DNA of 64,000 nucleotides, taken from positions 1 to 64,000 of the forward strand of contig NZ_BMTQ01000022.1 of the NCBI RefSeq assembly GCF_014649755.1, written 5' to 3'. Shown one piece after another: positions 34,304 to 42,159 of this stretch; the first letter of the stretch is position 1, and each line of letters begins with the position of its first letter. The position numbers and the translations under genes are program-made. The notes below the pieces were generated by a model, which saw only the letters and a program-made list of their open reading frames with translations, was not told where the DNA came from and searched no databases. Origin of the DNA: Streptomyces litmocidini. Lineage in GTDB: Bacteria > Actinomycetota > Actinomycetes > Streptomycetales > Streptomycetaceae.

Positions 34304-34975
34304 CATGCCGTCCCTCCCCACGCCATCGCCGCCGACCTCAGGACCCAGATCACCGCTGGCCACCTCAAGGCCGGCGAACGCCTCCCTTCGGAGCCCCGAC
34401 TCGCCACGGATTACAAGGTCAGCACCCCGACCCTGCGCAGCGCCCTGGCGCTCCTCCAGGCCGAGGGCCTGATCGAGAAGATCCACGGCAAGGGCAACTT
34501 CGTCCGCCACCCCCTTCGCAGACTTACGTACACGGGAGGCCGCCTCACCCCGGACGCAGACCTCCACGTCACGATCCGCACAACCAACCTCTGAGCACGC
34601 GGCGACTTGATCCCCCTACTCAAGGTCCCCTCGCGCACGCCACTGACGGAGTTCCTCTACCTCACTCACCAGAGCGAGTCGCCGCACAGCCTGGCCCGCA
34701 TCTACGTGCCGCAAGACCTGACGCCGGCCGAACTGCCGTGGTGTCGACCCGGGTGGGCGGACACCCGAGAAACGGTCACGGCCCGACTCCCCACCCCGGA
34801 AGAGGCCTCCACCCTCCGGATCAGCTCGACGCTGGCCGTCCTCGCGATCACTCGCGTCTCATCCGACACCACCGGCCGCGTGGTCGAGGCGGCCCGCCTG
34901 GTCCTCCCTGGCGACCGCGCCAACGCACTCTTCATCACCCATCACACGACCGAAGGGAGGGGAACGGAAGGATGA
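34304..34975 (+). pseudogene. second GntR/UTRA regulator, broken by an in-frame stop
   Basis: The frame from ATG 34304 reads a GntR winged helix (LRTQITAGHLKAGERLPSEP, LIEKIHGKGNFVRHP) and hits TGA at 34592-34594. The same frame continues past it with the UTRA part (GDLIPLLKVPSRTPLTEFLY, ARIYVPQDL, TGRVVEAARLVLPGD) to a stop at 34975. Around YVPQDLTPAEL the sequence is shorter than in related proteins I recall, suggesting a further deletion. A DNA-binding fragment of 96 residues might still be made. Confidence 0.75.
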
Positions 34976-35316
34976 CAGCCCACAGCGAGTTCCGCCTCCT
35001 CCCGTGGTCGGGCCCCGACGGGAAGCCCTGCTACCTGAGCACCGACGACGACAACAGCCACCTGTCCCGCCTGGCCGACAAAACCGAAGCGCTCCACCTC
35101 GGCTTGGCAGCTGAGCTCCTGGACTACGTGGCCGACGTACTCGGCCGAGATGAGCTTGACCTGCAAGAGCTGAGCGCGCTGGCAGCGGACCTTACCGAAG
35201 CCTTGCGGAGCACACTCCGCGTAGCGGAAAGCCGCGCGCACCGCCTGTTGGCTCCGGCCCCGGACACCTGCGCCGATGTCATCGGCCCCACGCTGTCGGC
35301 GGCGGCCTTCGGCTGA
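34972..35316 (+). CDS. uncharacterised mobile-element protein
   Basis: A 114-residue protein, mostly helical in its second half (LLDYVADVLGRDELDLQELS, ALAADLTEALRSTLRVAE). The ATG overlaps the stop of the broken GntR gene (ATGA), with GGAAGG upstream. Followed by a strong terminator. No domain recognised. Confidence 0.6.
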   Translation: MTAHSEFRLLPWSGPDGKPCYLSTDDDNSHLSRLADKTEALHLGLAAELLDYVADVLGRDELDLQELSALAADLTEALRSTLRVAESRAHRLLAPAPDTCADVIGPTLSAAAFG

Positions 35317-35342
35317 CGAGCGATACCCCAGCAACAAGGAGG

Positions 35343-35365
35343 AGCCCCGGACCCAGTCCGGGGCT
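35343..35365 (+). terminator. terminator of the small-gene cluster
   Basis: AGCCCCGGA and its complement form a nine-base-pair stem with a five-base loop, 26 bases after the last small gene. Confidence 0.8.
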
Positions 35366-35715
35366 TCATCCCTGGACTTGTGCACGTATGACTTCCGCAG
35401 TTTTAGTGATCCCCGGGTGCCAGCACGAGGCCGCTGGGTCGATCAGGCGCTACGGCGTGCAGAACGAAGACGGTTCCCTTGATTGCCCTGTGCGCCGCAA
35501 CACCTAGTCACCGAGCTGATTGCCGCGCGCTCGAGCGATGTGCGGAGGCGGCACTCGGGCGGGTGAACCTGCGCTGCCACGTCCGAGATTTGGGGCTCAT
35601 GGTAACAAAAACCTCATATCACCCCCGAGCCAGGCAAAGAATCAGATCAGCAGACAGGGGGTGGCTTGCCATGTTAAGCATGTGAGTTCAGGTGATCTGC
35701 GGGTGGGGAGCGAGC
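35366..35715. other. gap before the NTPase gene
   Basis: These 350 bases contain no gene with coding bias and are visibly richer in A+T from about 35590 onward (for example GGTAACAAAAACCTCATATC). They probably hold the NTPase promoter. No clear palindrome stands out. Confidence 0.5.
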
Positions 35716-37872
35716 GTGTTTCTTAGTGATCTGGCGAATCTTTGCGGAACGCAGGGAACGTGGGCCGGCCTCATCTCTGAGTCGAAGGGCGTACGCGAAG
35801 AACGCGCGCCGAAGGCAAACTACGTCATCCCCGAGATGCGTATCGCGCATGCCAGTAATCCGGTGACCCCCTCCCTCATTCTCATCACAGCGCCAGCTGC
35901 CGTGGGAAAAACCACTGCGGCACGTTACCTGAGCCACAAGCTCAAGGCTCCTATCGTCGACCTCTCGACACTTCACGTAGGAAGTAACGCACTTGAAGGC
36001 GCATTGTGGAAGTCAATGGGTCCGGGGCAAGCTGGCCGCTTTGTCGAGGAAATGAAAGGCGGGCGAGCGACTCTTATTATCGACGCTCTAGATGAGGCGG
36101 AGATTCGATCTGGGTCGGCAAATTTTCAGGCCTTCCTCCGAGACGTCGCAGAGACTGCCTCCGATATGTCGGACAGGCCTGCGATGATTATGCTATCTCG
36201 GGCCGAAAGTGCAAGGTCTTTGACCGACCTCTTTAGAGAGCGAGGCCTCCAATACTCCCACTTTGAAATCCTCCCTTTCGGGCGCTTTCAGGCTGAGACG
36301 TATTTGGATTCCCGCATGGTTGAGGTGTATGCAGCCTCAGGGAAGGAAGCCGTACATCGCCGATACCAGCGCCCCTATGAAAGGGCGCGGGACACTCTGT
36401 TTTCTCTGCTGGCTTCTGTCATCTCTAGCGAAAGCTCGGATATCTGGGAAGATCCGCCTGTTCGAGATTTCCTCGGCTACGCTCCCGTCCTGGATGTTGC
36501 AGCAGAATTTCTGGCGGTGGATAATTTCACAACGCTGCATCGAGATTTCTCATCTTCAGGAGCGGCGGAAGGCACAGCGCATTGGCACCTCGTCGCACAG
36601 GTAATTGATCACCTATTGGTTCGGGAGCAAGAAAAGTTCGTAACCCAATTTATTGAAACCTCCGAGTTCGAGTCTTTCGGGGATCAGAGGCTGCCAGCCG
36701 CGCTCTACACCCCTGAGGAACAGTGCACGCGCCTCCTTGATTACGTCGAGAATATTTCGACTGCGGTAGAGCTTCCAGCAATTCTTCCCGATCGCCTGAG
36801 GGAGCCCTATGAAGTCGCCGTTACGGCGCAGTTGGTGAATCACCCCTTCGTGCGGGGCTCTGGATGGTTCAATGTAATCTTCCGTGATTACGTCACTGCA
36901 CGCTCTCTAGCGAGCGTCACTACCGCAGGCGATTCCGGGGCGGTCATTCGGAGGCGATTGCTCTCCTCTGAGTGGAAGCATTCTCCGATGTTTGCCTATT
37001 TCACGCACGCTCTAACGCGAGTTCAAGGGGAGCCAGTCAGCTCGTGTCACTCCGAGCTGTTCGGCGCTCTCTATGAATCTTTCAAGTCGATGTGTATCGC
37101 AGGGGAAACTCTTCATTTCACCGCTTCGAGATCCGGAAATAGGATCCTCTCTTCTTACGCGGTATCGTCGAGTTTGCAAGGTGTAGCGCCTACTACCATG
37201 GGCCCTCTGGTCTTCGCCTCGCATGAGGGAAATTCGACCTTGACGTTCCCGCGCGAGCTGAGCCATGCGACGATTTACGAGGTTCCGGAGGTGATGCTTG
37301 GGGGTGAAGGCAGCTCCTTTAAGTTCGGGCCAAGCGTCTTCATCTCTTGCCACGACCTTCTCGTGATGGCTAGGGATATTCAAGTCTTCGGCACATCGGA
37401 TGAGTCCGAAATGCCGGTGCTGTTGAACGTTGCAAACCTCATCAGCGATAACGTAAAAATCAGGGTAGAGTCCACGCATCTTCACGTTTTGTGTGATGAA
37501 TTGACCTACCCTTGGACGCAGTACCAGAAGAAGCTAAACCCTTCCGAGCTTCTTTCGAACGCTCACGAAGCATCAGCGCTTTACCTTGAGATGCGGCGCA
37601 TTGTTTTGCGATTCAAGGATGCGAAGAAGGGTGAGGCTGCGCTCTACCAGCCATTCGTAGACAATCTCGTGATCGGCGAGAATCGTCGAGCGCGTACGGC
37701 CTTAAATTTCCTAGAAAGCATTGGCTGTGTCGAGCTGCGAAACAGTATGTACTTGCTTGACCTTACGGAGTTCGCCAAGCTGGGGATTTCGCGGCCCCAG
37801 CTCCGCGATCTTGAAATGTCGGATGCGGTGGTAGCGGTCAGTCGTAGACTCGTCGAGTTCGGGTCGCGATAG
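35716..37872 (+). CDS. STAND/NACHT-like P-loop NTPase, candidate defence protein
   Basis: A 718-residue protein of foreign composition: 34 of 60 bases are G/C in each of two lines counted (36061-36180), far below the surrounding genome. Residues 52-67 form a Walker A (LILITAPAAVGKTT), 119-129 a NACHT-style Walker B (TLIIDALDEAE) and 156-162 a sensor-1 strand ending in Arg (MIMLSR). The middle (about 190-420) is helical; about 500-620 is rich in short strands; about 640-715 looks like a winged helix (NRRARTALNFLESIGCVELR). No named effector (TIR, nuclease, protease) is recognised. I chose GTG 35716 because GGGGAG precedes it; a GTG at 35692 would add eight residues. NACHT NTPases often act in phage sensing. 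Confidence 0.75.
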   Translation: MFLSDLANLCGTQGTWAGLISESKGVREERAPKANYVIPEMRIAHASNPVTPSLILITAPAAVGKTTAARYLSHKLKAPIVDLSTLHVGSNALEGALWKSMGPGQAGRFVEEMKGGRATLIIDALDEAEIRSGSANFQAFLRDVAETASDMSDRPAMIMLSRAESARSLTDLFRERGLQYSHFEILPFGRFQAETYLDSRMVEVYAASGKEAVHRRYQRPYERARDTLFSLLASVISSESSDIWEDPPVRDFLGYAPVLDVAAEFLAVDNFTTLHRDFSSSGAAEGTAHWHLVAQVIDHLLVREQEKFVTQFIETSEFESFGDQRLPAALYTPEEQCTRLLDYVENISTAVELPAILPDRLREPYEVAVTAQLVNHPFVRGSGWFNVIFRDYVTARSLASVTTAGDSGAVIRRRLLSSEWKHSPMFAYFTHALTRVQGEPVSSCHSELFGALYESFKSMCIAGETLHFTASRSGNRILSSYAVSSSLQGVAPTTMGPLVFASHEGNSTLTFPRELSHATIYEVPEVMLGGEGSSFKFGPSVFISCHDLLVMARDIQVFGTSDESEMPVLLNVANLISDNVKIRVESTHLHVLCDELTYPWTQYQKKLNPSELLSNAHEASALYLEMRRIVLRFKDAKKGEAALYQPFVDNLVIGENRRARTALNFLESIGCVELRNSMYLLDLTEFAKLGISRPQLRDLEMSDAVVAVSRRLVEFGSR

Positions 37873-37912
37873 CGGCGTTAGCTGAGGAATCGGTACGCTT
37901 GACTGCCGCATC

Positions 37913-37944
37913 GGGCCCTGCCGTTTCCGAGGACGACAGGGCCC
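37913..37944. terminator. bidirectional hairpin between NTPase and DUF4145 genes
   Basis: GGGCCCTG and CAGGGCCC form an eight-base-pair stem around a 16-base loop between the two convergent genes. Confidence 0.6.
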
Positions 37945-37963
37945 GCAGGATGAAGAGTTGCCC

Positions 37964-38692
37964 TTACTGCGAGCGGGCCGTCGTTTCCGTTCCGCCCTTC
38001 GTTAGTTCTTTAAGTTCACCTGGAACTTCGAATAGATTGCGCAGTAGTTGGGTAGTGAAACGAAGTGCCCGTTCTGCAGTTTCTTGGTCCACCCGCTCAT
38101 CGCTCGCATGAGCGCCCACATTACCGATAGATCTGATGTGGTGGAGCAGCGGCCCAAATGATTGCGTGACGTGGCCGTTGGAGATCAGCTTTTCGATGCT
38201 CCTCATGAGAATCTTTTCTCGGATCTCATAGTGAGCTGCGGCAGCTTCCAACGTGCGCCTGAGTTGAACAGCAGCGGCGTCTGGCACTCCGACGCGAAGC
38301 ACAAGCAGGGCGTCATTGTAATAGCGTGCCACGTCCTCTGGCAGGTGGTTGATGGCTGTCTTGGCGTGAGATGAAGTCGGCACTACCTCGTAGGCTTTGG
38401 TGTCATCACTGTCGGGGACCCCGTGACGCACCAAGACGGCGTTGCCGCATGCTGGGCAACCGAGTGTCGCCCAGAACTTGCGCTCGCCCCACTTGTTAAC
38501 CACTTGCTGGTCGACATTGATAGTCGTGAGTCGAGTATTGGTGAGACCGCACCAAGGGCAGTCTCGGAATGAGTATCGTTCGTCCCAAGGCATGAAAAGA
38601 GAATAGTTGGGCGGCAGGAGCTGACGGGCGTCTTTCCGAAAGGTCGGTGGAGCGGGTTTGGCCGGTGGCCTGCCCGGGCTGGGGTCGAGCAT
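37964..38692 (-). CDS. zinc-ribbon and DUF4145 protein
   Basis: A 242-residue soluble protein. Residues 45-48 and 79-82 are paired Cys knuckles (CPWC and CPAC) of a zinc ribbon. Residues about 125-230 form a helical DUF4145 domain (ALLVLRVGVPDAAAVQLRRT, HIRSIGNVGAHASDE), which is frequent beside restriction-modification and other defence genes. It converges on the NTPase gene and may belong to the same cargo, but no operon link exists. Start: first Met at 38692; an internal Met at residue 34 is possible since neither has a good ribosome site. Confidence 0.75.
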   Translation of the reverse strand: MLDPSPGRPPAKPAPPTFRKDARQLLPPNYSLFMPWDERYSFRDCPWCGLTNTRLTTINVDQQVVNKWGERKFWATLGCPACGNAVLVRHGVPDSDDTKAYEVVPTSSHAKTAINHLPEDVARYYNDALLVLRVGVPDAAAVQLRRTLEAAAAHYEIREKILMRSIEKLISNGHVTQSFGPLLHHIRSIGNVGAHASDERVDQETAERALRFTTQLLRNLFEVPGELKELTKGGTETTARSQ

Positions 38693-38722
38693 GAGTAGGG
38701 GGCCGTACGCTGGTTGGCAACT

Positions 38723-38745
38723 CGGTCAGGCTTTGGGCCTGACCG
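38723..38745. terminator. hairpin upstream of the DUF4145 gene
   Basis: CGGTCAGGC and its complement form a nine-base-pair stem with a five-base loop. It may terminate transcription entering from the PP2C remnant. The rest of 38746-39000 holds no recognisable gene. Confidence 0.5.
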
Positions 38746-39000
38746 CAATGTGATCGAGTGGCCCCCTGGTCTTGCTCGACGCGGGTCCCTGACCGGGGAG
38801 GTGGCTAAAGCCGTGGAGCCGACCGGTTCCAGTCACAGAGGGGTTTCCCATCAATCTGAGCCGTCAGGCGTGCGGCCGGCGGTCGGGCTGGAGCGGGGGC
38901 GGAGACAGGAGCGCAGGCCCGGGCGACGGGCCGCGCGCGCCGCGCCGTGCGCGGCGGGTGCCTTGATGAGGTAGAGAAATCTGTAACAACTCCAGTGCCC

Positions 39001-39213
39001 TTATGGGTGGATGTACGCGATCGTGGCGTCGTCATGCTGTTTGCTTCGCGGCCATCGGCTGAGGTCGGAGTCGGATGCTTCCGCTTCACGGACCTGCCGG
39101 AGCACGTCGTGGGGACCACCGTGGCTGAGCAAGGTCATGTAGCCCTGCCAGTCGGTTGAGCGGAAGGTCGTCGCGAGTCGCCCAGCGCCGTCGGTCAGTA
39201 GGGCTGCGCCTTG
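39001..39213 (-). pseudogene. C-terminal remnant of a PP2C-type protein phosphatase
   Basis: On the minus strand about 71 codons read AALLTDGAGRL, then GPHDVLRQVREAEASDSD and WPRSKQHDDATIAYI before the stop at 39001. LLTDGA followed at the end by DDATIA is the C-terminal signature of PP2C phosphatases (the Asp pair of the last motif binds metal). Upstream of about 39213 the similarity ends abruptly at the junction with the integrase remnant; the catalytic N-terminal two-thirds is gone. Confidence 0.7.
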
Positions 39214-39223
39214 GACCCGGGAT

Positions 39224-39514
39224 GTACTCTCCGAGCCGGTGCCGGAGCGGGAGAAGGGGTAGCAGAGCCACGCCTCCGCGCGTGAGCACGGGATGCACGC
39301 GCTGCGGCACTTCTACGCCTCGGTGCTCCTGGACGCCGGAGAGAACATCAAGGCCCTGGCGGAGTACCTGGGGCACTCCGACCCCGGCCTGACGCTGCGC
39401 GTGTACGCGCACCTCATGCCGAGCAGCCGGGAGCGCACCCGAAAAGCCGTGGCTGACGTCTTCGAGGGCGCGTACGCTCCCCGCCACCAAGGAACTGGGG
39501 GGCGGGATGAATGA
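39224..39514 (+). pseudogene. 5'-truncated tyrosine integrase
   Basis: The catalytic C-terminal piece of a phage-type integrase: HALRHFYASVLLDAG contains the HxxR box, LAEYLGHSD the second His, and LRVYAHLMPSSRERTR the nucleophile Tyr. Upstream the frame continues as VPEREKG, then a TAG (39260-39262), then QSHASAREHGM, which matches the run before the HxxR box in related integrases as I recall them. The 5' two-thirds, with the arm-binding and first catalytic Arg regions, is missing. Non-functional. Confidence 0.85.
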
Positions 39515-39803
39515 CGGGGACGAGACCGAGTACATCACCCTGATCTGCGATGACCCGGCCTTCGATGTCGTGCTCCTCGACTGCGGGCCGCGTGAGGTGG
39601 ACGTGGTCCGGGCCGTACGTCAGGTGACGGGGCTCAGCCTCTGGCACAGCAGGGTGCTCACGCGTCAGGTTCCCGTCACCGTCCTGGACACCTGGCCCGA
39701 GGACCTAGCCGACGATGCCGTCGCCGTACTGCGAAGCGCCGGCGCCTGGGCCGAAGCCAGGCAGAAACCGGAGTCCGCCGAGATTACGGCCCCGTCCCCC
39801 TGA
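39507..39803 (+). CDS. ribosomal L7/L12 C-terminal-domain-like protein
   Basis: A 98-residue protein. Residues 19-86 resemble the L7/L12 C-terminal fold: VVLLDCGPREVDVVRAVRQVTGLSL, then AVLRSAGAWAEA at the end, where L12 has GPRKIEVIKxVRExTGLxL and LExAGAxVE. It lacks the L12 N-terminal dimerisation part and the key Lys residues. The ATG at 39507 lies within the integrase 3' end (8-base overlap), so it was translationally coupled to the integrase. A role in recombination control is conceivable but unproven. Confidence 0.7.
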   Translation: MNDGDETEYITLICDDPAFDVVLLDCGPREVDVVRAVRQVTGLSLWHSRVLTRQVPVTVLDTWPEDLADDAVAVLRSAGAWAEARQKPESAEITAPSP

Positions 39804-39829
39804 CGGCCCACAGACGGCCCCGGAGCACG

Positions 39830-39877
39830 AAGAAGCCCCCTCCCAGCGGAGAAACCGCAGGTAGGGGGCTCTTTCTT
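39830..39877. terminator. present terminator of gpmA
   Basis: AAGAAGCCCCCT pairs with AGGGGGCT followed by TTTCTT, around an inner CGG/CCG stem. It is the element's equivalent of the perfect hairpin at 31271-31322. Confidence 0.7.
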
Positions 39878-39885
39878 GGGTAAGA

Positions 39886-39909
39886 GTTACTTCTTGCCCT
39901 GGTTCTTGA
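39886..39909. repeat. right 24-bp direct repeat (attR core), within gpmA
   Basis: Identical to 31330-31353. It covers the gpmA stop codon (39887-39889) and the last codons (KNQGKK), so insertion left the gpmA protein unchanged. Confidence 0.9.
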
Positions 39910-40645
39910 CGGCCTCGATGGCGGCCGCCGCGGCCTCCGGGTCGAGGTAGGTGCCGCCCGGGTTGAGGGGCTTGAAGTTCTCGTCCAGCTCGTAGGAGAG
40001 CGGGATGCCCGTCGGGATGTTGAGGCCCGCGATGTCGGCGTCCGAGATGCCGTCCAGGTGCTTCACCAGGGCGCGGAGGCTGTTGCCGTGGGCAGCGACC
40101 AGGACCGTGCGGCCGGCGAGGAGGTCCGGGACGATCGAGTCGTACCAGTAGGGGAGCATCCGCTCGACGACGTCCTTGAGGCACTCGGTCCGCGGGCGCA
40201 GCTCCGGCGGGATCGTCTGGTAGCGGGCGTCGTGGGCCTGCGCGTACTCGCTGTCGTCGGACAGGGCCGGCGGCGGGGTGTCGTACGAGCGGCGCCACAG
40301 CATGAACTGCTCCTCGCCGAACTCGGCGAGCGTCTGGGCCTTGTCCTTGCCCTGGAGGGCGCCGTAGTGGCGCTCGTTGAGGCGCCACGAGCGGCTGACC
40401 GGGATCCAGTGGCGGTCGGCGGCCTCGAGGGCGAGCTGCGCGGTGCGGATGGCGCGCTTCTGGAGGGAGGTGTGCAGCACGTCGGGCAGCAGGCCGGCGT
40501 CCTTGAGCAGCTCGCCGCCGCGCGTCGCCTCCTTCTCGCCCTTGGCGGTGAGGTTCACGTCCACCCATCCGGTGAACAGGTTCTTCTCGTTCCACTCGCT
40601 CTCGCCGTGGCGGAGGAGGATCAGCTTGTACGGTGCGTCGGCCAT
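39887..40645 (-). CDS. gpmA: 2,3-bisphosphoglycerate-dependent phosphoglycerate mutase
   Basis: A 252-residue glycolytic enzyme interconverting 3- and 2-phosphoglycerate. The catalytic phospho-His is H13 in LLRHGESEWN; further signature segments are FTGWVDVNLTAKG, RHYGALQGKDKA and the second His in VLVAAHGNSLRAL. The start ATG at 40645 begins the typical ADAPYKLILLRHG; upstream in-frame sequence is not conserved. The 3' end serves as the attachment site of the integrative element. Confidence 0.96.
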   Translation of the reverse strand: MADAPYKLILLRHGESEWNEKNLFTGWVDVNLTAKGEKEATRGGELLKDAGLLPDVLHTSLQKRAIRTAQLALEAADRHWIPVSRSWRLNERHYGALQGKDKAQTLAEFGEEQFMLWRRSYDTPPPALSDDSEYAQAHDARYQTIPPELRPRTECLKDVVERMLPYWYDSIVPDLLAGRTVLVAAHGNSLRALVKHLDGISDADIAGLNIPTGIPLSYELDENFKPLNPGGTYLDPEAAAAAIEAVKNQGKK

Positions 40646-40770
40646 GCGTACGAGCCTAATAGACCGCTGACGATTGACGCGCGTCGTCAATTCGCTGGCG
40701 TCCGACGTATGAGATGCGTAAGTTACGAGAGCCGGAAGCAGGGCTTACGCACCACAGGGGGCCGCCACAC

Positions 40771-42159
40771 ATGTCCATCGATTCGCTCAGACGATCAGCC
40801 CGGGCGACGGTCTCCGGCCTTCCCCAGGGCTTCTGGTGGCTCTGGCTTTCGACCCTGGTCAACCGGACCGGTGCCTTCGTCCTGACCTTCCTCTCCCTCT
40901 ACCTGACCGTCGAGCTCGGGCACTCCGCCTGGTTCGCCGGACTCGTCGTCGCCCTCCACGGCCTCGGCGGCGTGGCCGGATCCCCGCTCGGCGGCATGCT
41001 CACCGACCGCTGGGGCCGCCGGCCCACCATGGTCTCCATGCACCTCGCGGCCGCCGGCTGCGCCCTGCTGCTCGCCTTCGTCACCAGCGCCTGGGGCATC
41101 GCCCTCGTCGTGCTCCTCATGGGCGCCGCCATGCAGGCCGTCCGCCCCTCCATCAACGCGACCATCGCCGACATGGTCCCCGCCCACGACGTGCGCCGGG
41201 CCTACGCCCTCAACTACTGGGCCCTCAACCTCGGCTTCGCCATCGCCTCCATCGGCGGCGGTGCCGCCGCCTTCCTCGGCTACCGCACCCTCTTCGTCGT
41301 CGACGCCGTCGCCACCCTCCTCTGCGCCGTCATCGTCTTCCTCCGGCTCCCCGAGACCCGTCCCGAGGCCGCCGTCGACAAGCAGGGCGAGCCGGTCGCC
41401 GAGGAGAAGGTCAGCATGCTCACCGTGCTGCGCGACGCGCCCTTCCGCACGCTCGTCCTCCTCAACCTCCTCGTCTGCCTCGTCTTCACCGCCCCGTGGA
41501 TCGGCCTGCCCCTCACCATGGCGGGCCAGGGCCTTGCCCCCTCCTCGTACGGCGTCGTCATCGCCGTCAACGGCATCGTGATCGTCGGCTTCCAACTGCT
41601 CGTCAACAAGCTGACCGACAAGCGTTCCCCGGTCCTGCTGCTGACCCTCTCCGCCCTCCTCTTCGCCCTCGGCACCGGCGCCACCGCCCTGGCGGGCTCC
41701 CCCGTCGCCTTCGCCGCGACCGTGGTCGTCTGGACGGTCGGCGAGATGATCCACGTCCCGACGAACGCCGCCGCCACCGCCCGCCTCGCCCCCGAGCACG
41801 CCCGGGGCCGCTACCAGGGCGTGATGGGCATGTCCTGGGCCGTCGCCGGCTTCGTCGCCCCGATCGGCGCCGGCGCGATCGTCGACGGGCCCGGGCCGGA
41901 CGTCCTCTGGGCCGTGACCACCGCGATCGGCGTCGCCGCCGCCGTCGGGTACTTCACGCGGCTGCGGAGGGCTCTCTCCGAGGAGACCGAGAAGGACTCC
42001 GTGCCCGCCGTTCCCGTCGCCGAGGGCCCCGCGCCCTCCGCCCCCGTCGCCGAGGACCCCGCGCCCCCCGCCCCCGTGGCCCAGGCCCCGGTGCCGTCCG
42101 CTCCCGTCGCCGAGGGCGCCCCCGCCGAAGGCGCCGCGCCCTCCTCCGTCAGCGCCTGA
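40771..42159 (+). CDS. MFS transporter (drug-efflux type)
   Basis: A 462-residue membrane protein with about 12 hydrophobic segments (about 20-405) and the MFS motif A-like loop GGMLTDRWGRRPTMV (about 76-90). The C-terminal 60 residues are a cytoplasmic Pro/Ala/Val/Glu repeat (VAEGPAPSAP, VAEDPAPPAP, VAQAPVPSAP, VAEGAPAEGA) not required by the family. Substrate unknown. ATG at 40771 is preceded by ACAGGGGG. Confidence 0.85.
   Translation: MSIDSLRRSARATVSGLPQGFWWLWLSTLVNRTGAFVLTFLSLYLTVELGHSAWFAGLVVALHGLGGVAGSPLGGMLTDRWGRRPTMVSMHLAAAGCALLLAFVTSAWGIALVVLLMGAAMQAVRPSINATIADMVPAHDVRRAYALNYWALNLGFAIASIGGGAAAFLGYRTLFVVDAVATLLCAVIVFLRLPETRPEAAVDKQGEPVAEEKVSMLTVLRDAPFRTLVLLNLLVCLVFTAPWIGLPLTMAGQGLAPSSYGVVIAVNGIVIVGFQLLVNKLTDKRSPVLLLTLSALLFALGTGATALAGSPVAFAATVVVWTVGEMIHVPTNAAATARLAPEHARGRYQGVMGMSWAVAGFVAPIGAGAIVDGPGPDVLWAVTTAIGVAAAVGYFTRLRRALSEETEKDSVPAVPVAEGPAPSAPVAEDPAPPAPVAQAPVPSAPVAEGAPAEGAAPSSVSA

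Larger units (their letters stand above)
31354..39909. mobile_element. decayed integrative element in the 3' end of gpmA
   Basis: The 8,556-base segment is bounded by 24-bp direct repeats made from the gpmA 3' end and is lower in G+C than the flanks in its right half. Next to the gpmA-proximal end lies the C-terminal part of a tyrosine integrase, the usual position. It carries two GntR regulators and strings of overlapping tiny genes like those of actinomycete integrative elements, but no visible replication (Rep) or FtsK-type transfer gene. Integrase and PP2C genes are truncated and one GntR gene has a stop, so it is most likely immobile. Confidence 0.85.
39799..39909. repeat. right copy of the 111-bp extended end repeat
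   Basis: Contains ACGGCCCA/ACGGCCCC at 39803 and 39814, an imperfect hairpin (39830-39877) and the gpmA 3' end (39886-39909), in the same order and span as 31243-31353. A further ACGGCCCC starts at 39786. Confidence 0.75.

Noticed and set aside
34304..34340. An apparent frameshift at the start of the second GntR gene.
   Set aside because: Careful codon-by-codon reading from 34304 shows the start and the helix-turn-helix are in one frame; the only interruption is the TGA at 34592-34594.
38947..39159. A 70-codon plus-strand frame in the element.
   Set aside because: It lies opposite the PP2C remnant, which has recognisable family motifs; the plus-strand translation has none.
31354..39885. A complete actinomycete conjugative element.
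   Set aside because: No FtsK/Tra-type translocase, replication initiator or excisionase is visible, and the integrase is truncated.
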